From: Rheinheimera sp.
GTDB taxonomy: Bacteria; Pseudomonadota; Gammaproteobacteria; Enterobacterales; Alteromonadaceae
Reading direction: 5' to 3'
NCBI RefSeq assembly: GCF_020217005.1
Contig: NZ_JAIWOI010000120.1
Location: forward strand, 1-10,000
Length of the DNA stretch: 10,000 nucleotides
Shown here piece after piece: positions 1 through 6,136 of this stretch; positions within the stretch are counted from its first letter, which is position 1, and each line of letters begins with the position of its first letter. The notes below the pieces were generated by a model that saw only the letters and a program-made list of their open reading frames with translations, was not told the origin of the DNA and did no database searches. Position numbers and translations under genes: made by a program.

Positions 1-227
1 AGAATACTGGTTGTAACATCGTACAAGTCCTGTCCGGCTTTCATGATAGCCAAATCGTAGTCGGGAACTATGTCAAACAACTTCAATACCTGATCAAGCA
101 TCTCCCTATGTTGACCCGTTACACAGACTTTACTGTCGATCCCAGCAGTATCTTTTAATAAATTCACTAAAGGTGCCATTTTGATGGCTTCCGGTCTGGT
201 ACCAAACACACTTAAAACTTTGATCAT
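1..227 (-). CDS. wecB: UDP-N-acetylglucosamine 2-epimerase (non-hydrolysing), N-terminal part
   Basis: This is the first 75 codons of a gene that runs off the low-coordinate edge. WecB interconverts UDP-GlcNAc and UDP-ManNAc in the cytoplasm, supplying ManNAc-type sugars for enterobacterial common antigen, O-antigen or capsule. The N terminus reads [20 protein letters not shown], the nucleotide-sugar epimerase signature. It continues with [18 protein letters not shown] and IVPDYDL, which match E. coli WecB closely from memory. The ATG at 227 is preferred because a GGA lies seven bases upstream. An in-frame ATG at 239 would add MEIP but has no visible ribosome binding site. The gene lies 147 bases downstream of the metallo-beta-lactamase gene, so it probably belongs to a separate polysaccharide locus rather than the chemotaxis operon. 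Family assignment is firm; the pathway cannot be told from this fragment. Confidence 0.93.
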   Translation of the reverse strand, partial: MIKVLSVFGTRPEAIKMAPLVNLLKDTAGIDSKVCVTGQHREMLDQVLKLFDIVPDYDLAIMKAGQDLYDVTTSI

Positions 228-374
228 TGGTATTTCCATTAAACTGAAACTATTGAAATGGTATCAGAATTTATCACAGGGAGGCAGAGTAAAGTGCTAT
301 AGCTGAACAGGAACTTAAAACCTCGACTTCAGCACAGGTTCTTCACAGTAACCCGGAACAAAATGCACCGCCTG
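228..374. other. Intergenic gap upstream of wecB
   Basis: These 147 bases separate the end of the metallo-beta-lactamase gene from the wecB start. The gap probably carries the wecB promoter. The candidates I examined on the minus strand (TATAGC near 288-293; TGTGATAAA near 268-276) lack a convincing -35 partner, so I do not name one. No hairpin followed by a T-run was found that would act as a terminator for the upstream gene. The part nearest the upstream gene (315-374) is open in frame for 19 codons after its TAG stop. Confidence 0.4.
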
Positions 375-1784
375 CTACCCCAGCGTTACCTTATATCCTT
401 TGGTTTCCAGTTTTGTCTTAAGTTCCTGTTTAGCTTCACGATCTCCATGAACTAACCTGATTTGAGCCGGCGCTTTTTGCATTTGACTGACAAAGTGTAA
501 TAAGTCGCGTTGGTCAGCATGAGCTGAGTAGCCACTAAGCTGAATAACCTGCGCCCTGACCTGGTAGTCCTGCCCATCTAGCTTGAGAAAACCAGTTTTC
601 TGACCAAGCTGCAACAACTCAGCTCCTGGCGTACCTCTGGCCTGATAGCCGACAAATAACACCTGATGCAAAGGAGAGCCCAATAAAGCTTTGAGATAAT
701 TCACTATCCTTCCACCAGTACACATACCGCTGGCGGCAATTACAATAGCGGGACGGCCAGTCTCTGCGAGGTACCTGACTACTTTTTGATGATCTTTATG
801 ACTATTTACAGTCAGCAGTTGGTCAAATTCGAGGGGGTGGCGACCAGAATCCAGCCGCAGTTTTGCTTCCTGATCCCAGTACTCTCTCAATTGTTGGTAG
901 ACAGCAGTAAAGCTGGCTGCCAGAGGAGAGTCGACAATAATATCAAGCTCAGACCAGCTTAAGCCCTGATACAGGTCCTGACCTTGCATCTGATGAATAA
1001 TATCTTCCAACTCATACAGCAATTCCTGCGTACGTCCAATGCTAAATGCAGGGATCAAAACAGTTCCTTTGTCAGACAGGGCTTTTTCCAACACAAGTTG
1101 CAGGCGCTGCTGACGTTGCTTGCGATCCGGATGATTTCTATCACCATAGGTACTTTCCAGTACCAGAAAATCTGCACTATCTAGTGGAGTAGGATCGGGT
1201 AACAAAGGTGTGTCGCGAGCGCCCAAATCGCCGGAAAAAACTGCTTTGAACCAACAGTCAGAGACCAATTCGGCAGGGGTTTGATGAAGAATCTCTACAT
1301 AGGCTGACCCTAGTATATGGCCAGCATTCTGAAACCGAACTTTAAGGCTCTGTGCAACCCCCTCTAAATCATACCAGGTGTCATAAGCACAGGGGCGCAA
1401 CTGGCGGGATACTGCTTTAATAAAGGTTCTGATTAGATTTTCATCTTTTGTGATGCCCATTTTCAGCGCATCTTCCAGTACCAATGGTAGTAACAAAGCC
1501 GATGCTTTGCTGCAATAAATTGGGCCAGTAAATCCTGCAGCTATTAAGTAGGGGATGCGACCGGCATGATCTATATGCACATGGGTCAGTAATAAGGCAA
1601 GAATGCCGTCCAATGGAAAATCTATCTGAGCAGAGTCTGAACCGGATTTGCCTCTCCCCTGCTCAATCCCCTGAAATAAACCACAATCAATCAGGACACT
1701 GTGCTTGTCATCAATAAAATACTGATGGCAAGACCCTGTCACTCCGTCCACTGCTCCATGATGTAACACTGAAGGGTTATACAT
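375..1784 (-). CDS. Metallo-beta-lactamase / beta-CASP RNA nuclease-type hydrolase
   Basis: The 469-residue protein belongs to the family of CPSF73-like or archaeal-type beta-CASP exonucleases (COG1236 type), presumed cytoplasmic RNA-processing enzymes with two zinc ions. The metal site is intact: HVHIDH at residues 68-73, His156 in NAGHILGSA, and Asp186 in FSGDLG. STYGDR follows at 211-216. The beta-CASP insert spans roughly 240-400 and includes ASGMCTGGRI at 351-360, typical of the family. The C-terminal RNA-specificity segment has GYSAHAD at 418-424 and VHGD at 445-448. The length is normal for the family. The ATG at 1784 has a GGGGA Shine-Dalgarno six bases upstream. The gene starts 51 bases after the DUF2802 gene and may have its own promoter there. 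Nothing links it to chemotaxis beyond position. The substrate is unknown; the family call is strong. Confidence 0.9.
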   Translation of the reverse strand: MYNPSVLHHGAVDGVTGSCHQYFIDDKHSVLIDCGLFQGIEQGRGKSGSDSAQIDFPLDGILALLLTHVHIDHAGRIPYLIAAGFTGPIYCSKASALLLPLVLEDALKMGITKDENLIRTFIKAVSRQLRPCAYDTWYDLEGVAQSLKVRFQNAGHILGSAYVEILHQTPAELVSDCWFKAVFSGDLGARDTPLLPDPTPLDSADFLVLESTYGDRNHPDRKQRQQRLQLVLEKALSDKGTVLIPAFSIGRTQELLYELEDIIHQMQGQDLYQGLSWSELDIIVDSPLAASFTAVYQQLREYWDQEAKLRLDSGRHPLEFDQLLTVNSHKDHQKVVRYLAETGRPAIVIAASGMCTGGRIVNYLKALLGSPLHQVLFVGYQARGTPGAELLQLGQKTGFLKLDGQDYQVRAQVIQLSGYSAHADQRDLLHFVSQMQKAPAQIRLVHGDREAKQELKTKLETKGYKVTLG

Positions 1785-1820
1785 AGCAGTTCCCCGAAGC
1801 GGGCTTAGTTTGTTTCAAAA

Positions 1821-1829
1821 ACTATAGCA
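1821..1829 (-). promoter_or_regulatory. Possible extended -10 promoter for the metallo-beta-lactamase gene
   Basis: On the minus strand the gap just after the DUF2802 stop codon reads TGCTATAGT, an extended -10 element (TG, one base, then TATAGT, 5 of 6 to consensus). No good -35 box sits 16-18 bases upstream, which extended -10 promoters can tolerate. Transcription would begin near 1814, giving a leader of about 30 bases. This would uncouple the nuclease gene from the chemotaxis operon. A short motif like this can occur by chance, so confidence is low. Confidence 0.3.
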
Positions 1830-1835
1830 TTGACC

Positions 1836-2324
1836 TTACTTCGTCTGCTTGTGGAGGTTGAAAAGAAGTTCAGCTTCTGCCTGTGGTAGTTCACATTCCA
1901 GCATGATTTCTTCAATACTGGAGCCAAGCTGAACCATTTTCATAGCCCTGCTATAAATCTTTGATTCAGGATCGAACAACTGCAGCGATTTTTGTTGTTC
2001 AGCTAATTCCGCCACCTGTTGCATGCCCTGCCCCAAGTGACTTTCGAGACTTAATACTCTTTGACCAACACCAATGACGGTAGAACGCAGCTCTTCAACG
2101 TCCTGATAAGCACGCTTTAGCTGCTCGGCTTGTGTTGATACCTGTTGACGTAACTGTTCCAGATTTTGTTGCTGCTGCCAACTGGCCGCTGCGTTTTCGT
2201 TGATCACACTAAGCAGCTTTTTACTCTGACGTGAAGCAACCACAGCCATCCCTACTGACAGTAATAAAATGGCTACTATTCCAAGCAGCCATATCCAGGA
2301 AAAATCAGTCACAATATTAGCCAT
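1836..2324 (-). CDS. Membrane-anchored coiled-coil DUF2802 protein at the end of the chemotaxis operon
   Basis: This 162-residue protein has one transmembrane helix at about 9-30, followed by SRQSKK, which suggests the rest faces the cytoplasm. A Gln/Glu-rich probable coiled coil runs from about 45 to 112. The small C-terminal domain at about 119-160 (YSRAMKMVQLGSSIEEIMLE, then LPQAEAELLFNLHK) has a helix-turn-helix-like pattern and matches the family known as DUF2802. Proteins of this kind follow cheW in Pseudomonas and Vibrio chemotaxis clusters; I know of no settled function. The start codon shares one base with the cheW stop (TAATG), so translation is probably coupled. A role at the cell pole or with the flagellar export machinery is inference only. 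Confidence 0.85.
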   Translation of the reverse strand: MANIVTDFSWIWLLGIVAILLLSVGMAVVASRQSKKLLSVINENAAASWQQQQNLEQLRQQVSTQAEQLKRAYQDVEELRSTVIGVGQRVLSLESHLGQGMQQVAELAEQQKSLQLFDPESKIYSRAMKMVQLGSSIEEIMLECELPQAEAELLFNLHKQTK

Positions 2325-2818
2325 TAAATGCTACGGATCTCTTCCCATTCGTCATCGGACAGCAGCTTATTCAGATCCACCAGGATCAACAATTCGCCGT
2401 CACGATTCGACACGCCCTGGATAAACTTAGCACTTTCGTCAGTGCCTACATTCGGCGCAGTATCTATTTCAGATTGTTTCAGGTAAACCACTTCGGCCAC
2501 ACTGTCGACCATTATGCCTATGACCTGACGCTCTGACTCAATGATCACAATACGACTATTGTCTGTCACTTCTGAAGGCGGTAATCCAAAACGAGCGCGG
2601 GTATCAATAACAGTTACCACGTTACCACGCAAATTGATAATACCCATCACGTAGTCAGGAGCACCCGGCACAGGAGCTATGTCTGTATAACGCAAAACTT
2701 CCTGCACTTGCATAACATTAATACCGTAGGTTTCTTCCTGCAGTTTAAAGGTTACCCATTGCAGCACTAAATCTGTGACTTCTTTTGTTTTAGCGGATTG
2801 CGCTGTTAAATTACTCAT
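2324..2818 (-). CDS. cheW: Chemotaxis coupling protein CheW
   Basis: CheW is the cytoplasmic adaptor that links chemoreceptors to CheA in the signalling array. The 164 residues match the usual single-domain length (about 167 in E. coli). The domain starts at about residue 18 (LQWVTFKL) and contains EETYGINVMQVQEVLRY, then VPGAPDYVMGIINLRG at 51-65 and VVTVIDTR at 67-74, the conserved coupling-protein core. The SH3-like second half ends with LLILVDLNKLLS at 143-154. An AGGAG Shine-Dalgarno at 2825-2829 lies six bases before the ATG. The gene is 40 bases downstream of parP, the largest gap inside the operon, and overlaps the next gene by one base. It is a plain full-length CheW with no fused receiver domain, so it is not CheV. 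Confidence 0.97.
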   Translation of the reverse strand: MSNLTAQSAKTKEVTDLVLQWVTFKLQEETYGINVMQVQEVLRYTDIAPVPGAPDYVMGIINLRGNVVTVIDTRARFGLPPSEVTDNSRIVIIESERQVIGIMVDSVAEVVYLKQSEIDTAPNVGTDESAKFIQGVSNRDGELLILVDLNKLLSDDEWEEIRSI

Positions 2819-2858
2819 GCCTAGCTCCTACCCAGAAGTTAAATGCTTTACTACTCAA

Positions 2859-3617
2859 TCATTGCTGACTATTCATTCCCTTCGCTAATAAAGCGACCAG
2901 GGCATCGACATCCAGCAAAGCACACATATGTTGTTTAATTAAGCCAGCGAGCCACGGCCTTTTGCCTTCAGTTTCCCGCCACTTAACGTCGTCTTGCTCT
3001 AAGGCTATTGTATTTACCAAAGTATCACAAGCCAGGCCCCAATGGCTATTACCCAGCATAATAACATATTGATAGTCTAGCCTTTCTGCGAGTTCCTGAT
3101 CATATTTTTCTGGCATCACCCAACGGGCTGTATCCACCACATTGATCTTTTGTTCCCGGTATAACATGACACCTTTTAACCATTGTGGTTGGCCAGGTAA
3201 AGACTTGATCGGCATTATTTTATGAATACCGCCCAGAGCTTTCAAAGGCAACGCCACTTTGAGTCCTGCCACTGTAAAAAACAGCGCTTGAAACCTGCCC
3301 TTTCTGTACTCTTTCACTACAGGTTCTGCGGCTTTAACAGTGGGGGCAACAGTTGCAACCTTCGCCTGTTCAACCACAGGTGGTACTGGAGCTACAACCG
3401 GAGTTTTTACAACAGGTGTTGCCACTGGTGCTTTTACAGCTGGTTTTGTAATGTCCGGAGCTTTAACAGGAGCAACCACTGGAGCAGATACCGGAGCCAG
3501 CAATTGATTTAGTTGCTGTTTCTTAGCTTCCTGTAGAGGTGTGTCAACCACGTCATCCGTCAATAAAGCATTCAGATAATGCTTCATAACTTTTTGGCTG
3601 GCTTGCAAATCACTCAT
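2859..3617 (-). CDS. parP: ParP-like array-localisation protein with CheW-like domain
   Basis: The 252-residue protein has three parts. An N-terminal helical segment (1-40, LQASQKVMKHYLNALLTDD) comes first. A low-complexity Pro/Ala/Val/Lys linker follows (41-102), and a CheW-like domain occupies about 108-245 (RFQALFFTVAGLKVALPLKA ... WLKGVMLYREQKINVVDTARW ... WGLACDTLV). In Vibrio, ParP binds the ATPase ParC through its N-terminal part and joins the array, contacting CheA, through its CheW-like C-terminal domain. The order parC-parP-cheW here is the same. The start ATG is one base after the parC stop codon, and a GGAGA lies inside the end of parC six bases upstream, so translation is probably coupled. 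Many pipelines would call it simply a CheW domain protein. The domain call is firm; the ParP name rests on architecture and synteny. Confidence 0.88.
   Translation of the reverse strand: MSDLQASQKVMKHYLNALLTDDVVDTPLQEAKKQQLNQLLAPVSAPVVAPVKAPDITKPAVKAPVATPVVKTPVVAPVPPVVEQAKVATVAPTVKAAEPVVKEYRKGRFQALFFTVAGLKVALPLKALGGIHKIMPIKSLPGQPQWLKGVMLYREQKINVVDTARWVMPEKYDQELAERLDYQYVIMLGNSHWGLACDTLVNTIALEQDDVKWRETEGKRPWLAGLIKQHMCALLDVDALVALLAKGMNSQQ
3312..3497 (-). repeat. Low-complexity Pro/Ala/Val repeat linker in parP
   Basis: Residues 41-102 of ParP consist largely of irregular short units such as APVVAPVKAP, KAPVATPVVKTPVVAP and VKAAEPVV. The stretch is probably an extended flexible tether between the N-terminal helix and the CheW-like domain. 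The repeats are imperfect at DNA level, and Lys residues recur every 8-10 positions. Such regions commonly vary in length between strains. Confidence 0.7.
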
Positions 3618-3618
3618 C

Positions 3619-4398
3619 TTAGTTCTCCGGCGCTAACTGTAATAAATAAGTTAGCAACGTATTGTAAGCGAACACACCCCGGGACTTGGGAGCGAATACC
3701 GGGGGTGGAGTCTGTGCCAGGCTGGCGTCACGAAACTTGGTATCTATAGGGATCACCGCAGACCAAACTCTGTCCTGGTACTGAGCTTTTAGCGCTTTGT
3801 AAGCGTCCAAAGAGGCCTTGGTTCTTTTATCGTACATAGTGGGCACTATGGTAAAAGCATAATCCTGAGGTGACGAGCTATGCATCAGTTGCATAGTGGC
3901 AATCATGCGGTCCAGCCCCTTCAATGCCAAAAACTCAGTCTGCACCGGTATTAGTATACGGTCACAAGCCGCCATCGCATTCACCATCAGAACACCAATC
4001 ACAGGCGGACAGTCAATCAGCACGTAGTCGTAATCTTTTTCTATTTTTTGCAGTGCCTTCTTCAGGATAAGGCCCATGCCGCCTTGTTGGCCATGAGAAC
4101 GGTCTAAGGTCGCCAATGCCATGGAAGTTGGCAAAATATCCAGATTTGGCATACCGCTAGGGCATAGTGACTGCAATATTTCTTCGCCGGTAATGTCCTT
4201 ACCTCTTAGAAAAATGTCGTACACACTCACTTCCAGTTCTTCTGCATCAATACCGAAGTAATAGGTCAGCGAACCATGAGGGTCAGTATCTATGAGTAAA
4301 ACACGATGTCCACGCTGAGCAAGCAAAGCGCCTAAGGTGACTGTAGTGGTAGTTTTTCCAACTCCACCTTTTTGATTTGCAATAGTCCAAACAACCAA
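3619..4398 (-). CDS. parC: ParC, ParA/MinD-family ATPase for polar placement of chemosensory arrays
   Basis: This is a 259-residue ParA-type ATPase that, in Vibrio, marks the cell pole and recruits chemotaxis arrays through ParP. The deviant Walker A motif KGGVGKT is at 10-16, with signature Lys10 and catalytic Lys15. DTDPHGS is at 37-43 and the Walker B VLIDCPP at 126-132. I place the start at TTG 4398, giving VVWTIANQKGG right at the N terminus as in known relatives. It sits one base after the motD stop, and AGGAA lies seven bases upstream. An in-frame ATG at 4473 would add 25 basic, unconserved residues (MVAYGSRQDRQNRAKK...) encoded entirely within motD. It lacks the small size and partner of a plasmid ParA/ParB pair, and FleN/FlhG normally sits elsewhere, next to flhF. 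The parP gene follows one base later. Confidence 0.9.
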   Translation of the reverse strand: MVVWTIANQKGGVGKTTTTVTLGALLAQRGHRVLLIDTDPHGSLTYYFGIDAEELEVSVYDIFLRGKDITGEEILQSLCPSGMPNLDILPTSMALATLDRSHGQQGGMGLILKKALQKIEKDYDYVLIDCPPVIGVLMVNAMAACDRILIPVQTEFLALKGLDRMIATMQLMHSSSPQDYAFTIVPTMYDKRTKASLDAYKALKAQYQDRVWSAVIPIDTKFRDASLAQTPPPVFAPKSRGVFAYNTLLTYLLQLAPEN

Positions 4399-4399
4399 T

Positions 4400-5392
4400 T
4401 TACTGTTCCTGCTGATTAGGTGGCTCTTCTTCGCCCGGTTCTGGCGGTCTTGTCGTGATCCGTATGCCACCATGAGGTAAGCGGAGCACCCGTATTTTTT
4501 GCTTTTCCTGCACGGCAGCTTCTTCAGCAGCCTGCTGTGCTACTTGTTCAGGTTTAGCTGGTTGTGGTGGTGTATTAACCACAACAGGCTCGTAAGCATA
4601 CTTTGATAAAGCTATCACTACTTTACGGTTTTGGCTGCGTCCCTCTGCACTATTGTTATCTGCAAAAGGCGCATACTGGCCATAACCTTCTATTGCCATA
4701 CGCTGCGGAGCTAACCCAAGTTTTTCTAACAAACGGACTATAGAGGCAGCTCTGGCTACAGACAATTCCCAGTTGGAAGGAAACTGCTCAGTATGGATTG
4801 GCACTGAATCAGTATAACCCCGCACCCTGATAAAGTTATTGGTCTGTTTTAAAATCCCGGTCAATTCCGTCATCACAGCCGAAGCTGAACTAGTTGAGCT
4901 GGCGCTTCCGCTGCTGAACAATAACCCGCTGTTGAGCTCGACAGTCAACCAGTCTTCGTCCAGTGTCACTTTTGCCAAACCCGACTCCACCAGGCTACGT
5001 AAAGCTCTGTTGATATCTTTTTGCATCCCTACTAAAGGACTGCCGAGTTTAGTACTATCAATATGTTCCAGTTTTGTATTATCTGCCAGCAAAGTAGGTC
5101 CTGTTGCTTCTTCTAAGCCAGAACCATAGAGTTCAAAGTCAGTTTGCGGCTGTATATCGGGCTGGACTGACTGGCCCTGGATCCCTTTCTCCGTTTTATC
5201 TGTAGCTTCAACAAAAACTTTTGAGATAGTGTCCTGCAATTTTTTAAATTGCTCTTTTTCCATAGTGGCCATGGAATACAACACCACAAAAAGCGCAAAT
5301 AACAACGTCATGTAGTCAGCATAAGATACCAGCCAACGCTCTGAATCTGATTTATCTCCTTCACCGGAGGCTGAACGGCGAGGCCTGTACAT
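4400..5392 (-). CDS. motD: Flagellar stator protein MotD (MotB/PomB family)
   Basis: This is the peptidoglycan-anchoring B subunit of a stator complex that drives flagellar rotation. The N-terminal cytoplasmic tail (1-20) leads into one transmembrane helix at about 21-42 (WLVSYADYMTLLFALFVVLY). It carries the ion-binding aspartate Asp26, the counterpart of E. coli MotB Asp32. A periplasmic plug and linker region covers about 44-140. The OmpA-like peptidoglycan-binding domain follows at about 150-265, with SNWELSVARA at 206-215, EGYG at 235-238 and GRSQNRKVVI at 251-260. A Pro/Glu-rich tail of about 65 residues extends beyond it (266-330). The ATG directly abuts the motC stop codon with no spacer. 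Only a weak AGAG is visible upstream, so translation probably depends on motC. Ion choice (proton or sodium) cannot be settled by eye. Position after motC and cheB matches Pseudomonas motD. Confidence 0.93.
   Translation of the reverse strand: MYRPRRSASGEGDKSDSERWLVSYADYMTLLFALFVVLYSMATMEKEQFKKLQDTISKVFVEATDKTEKGIQGQSVQPDIQPQTDFELYGSGLEEATGPTLLADNTKLEHIDSTKLGSPLVGMQKDINRALRSLVESGLAKVTLDEDWLTVELNSGLLFSSGSASSTSSASAVMTELTGILKQTNNFIRVRGYTDSVPIHTEQFPSNWELSVARAASIVRLLEKLGLAPQRMAIEGYGQYAPFADNNSAEGRSQNRKVVIALSKYAYEPVVVNTPPQPAKPEQVAQQAAEEAAVQEKQKIRVLRLPHGGIRITTRPPEPGEEEPPNQQEQ
4406..4410 (-). promoter_or_regulatory. Ribosome binding site supporting the TTG start of parC
   Basis: AGGAA on the minus strand is formed by the last CAG-GAA codons of motD. 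It lies seven bases before the TTG at 4396-4398. No comparable site serves the upstream ATG at 4473. This decides the start and implies coupling of parC translation to motD. Confidence 0.7.
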
Positions 5393-6136
5393 CTAATGAG
5401 CTCTATAGGCCAACAGTTTAGATTCAACACTGCGGGGATTCTCCCCAAGCGCAATTGAGCACAAACCTTCGATCACCATCGAATGAAACAAAGCACGCTC
5501 TTCCACTAAGACTTTAATTTTATGGAACACAGGTATAAAAACAAAATTAGCTAAACCTACGCCGTAAATAGTAGCAACAAATGCCGTAGCTATGCCCTGG
5601 CCTAATTCGTCTGGATTCGAGATATTAGACAAAGCCAGAATAAGCCCAAGCACGGCACCAACAATACCTATGGTCGGACTATAGCCCCCCATGGCTTCAA
5701 AAACTTTTGCAGCTCTTAGCAACCTTTCCTTTTCCAGGTGCAGTTCAGTATCAAGAATTTCCTGCAAAATTTTAGCTTCTGTGCCATCTACTAATAAATT
5801 GAGCCCCCGCCTTAGCAATGGCTCCTGTTCATCCAGAGCATCTTGCTCCAACGATAAAAACCCATGCAGTCTGGCTGAGTTCCCCCACTGAGTGATACGT
5901 TCTATAGTGGTATCAAAATCCAGCTTCGGTGGAGTGATAACCCAAGGCAGCAAACTCATACTCAATCTAAATTGCGAAGAAGGACTTTGAATTAATACCG
6001 CCCCTAAAGTCCCGCCAAACACAATAAAAAAGGCAGGCCAATGCAACAAAGTAAATACATCGCCGCCTTCCTGGCTAAAGCCACCTACTATAGCCACTAA
6101 CGCAATAAAAACGCCTGCTACAGTTAACTTATCCAT
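5393..6136 (-). CDS. motC: Flagellar stator protein MotC (MotA/PomA family)
   Basis: This inner-membrane A subunit pairs with MotD to form the ion-conducting stator. At 247 residues it has the MotA/TolQ/ExbB plan: TM1 about 4-21, TM2 about 32-51, a cytoplasmic loop about 60-145, TM3 about 151-172 and TM4 about 183-205. TM3 holds Pro154-Thr155 in [16 protein letters not shown], and TM4 includes [17 protein letters not shown] with Thr189. The loop contains charged residues around 119-141 ([20 protein letters not shown]), the segment that contacts FliG in MotA. I start at ATG 6136 ([10 protein letters not shown]), as in relatives. A GGAAG sits six bases upstream and the gene overlaps cheB by eight bases. 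An upstream in-frame ATG at 6169 would add [11 protein letters not shown], encoded inside cheB, and is less likely. The motD gene follows with no gap. Confidence 0.93.
   Translation of the reverse strand: MDKLTVAGVFIALVAIVGGFSQEGGDVFTLLHWPAFFIVFGGTLGAVLIQSPSSQFRLSMSLLPWVITPPKLDFDTTIERITQWGNSARLHGFLSLEQDALDEQEPLLRRGLNLLVDGTEAKILQEILDTELHLEKERLLRAAKVFEAMGGYSPTIGIVGAVLGLILALSNISNPDELGQGIATAFVATIYGVGLANFVFIPVFHKIKVLVEERALFHSMVIEGLCSIALGENPRSVESKLLAYRAH

Noticed and set aside
228..239. In-frame ATG at 239 as the wecB start
   Set aside because: No ribosome site is visible upstream, while the ATG at 227 aligns with the known family N terminus and has GGA at proper spacing.
984..1184. Plus-strand open frame of 66 codons, and similar plus-strand frames over parP, motD, motC, cheB and cheA
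   Set aside because: All lie inside well-supported minus-strand genes. They have compositions typical of antisense readings (Ser/Arg/Cys-rich) and show no recognisable domain or ribosome site.
1793..1803. CCCG-AAG-CGGG inverted repeat as a terminator after the DUF2802 gene
   Set aside because: The stem is only 4 base pairs, no T-run follows on the minus strand, and it overlaps the next gene's Shine-Dalgarno. It is too weak to call.
3619..4398. Plasmid-type or chromosomal ParA (Soj) partition gene, or the flagellar number regulator FleN/FlhG
   Set aside because: There is no parB or parS-like neighbour and no flhF next to it. The position between stator/cheB and a CheW-like ParP gene fits ParC.
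5113..5298. Minus-strand 61-codon frame inside motD
   Set aside because: It overlaps the well-supported MotD membrane and plug region in another frame and has no domain.
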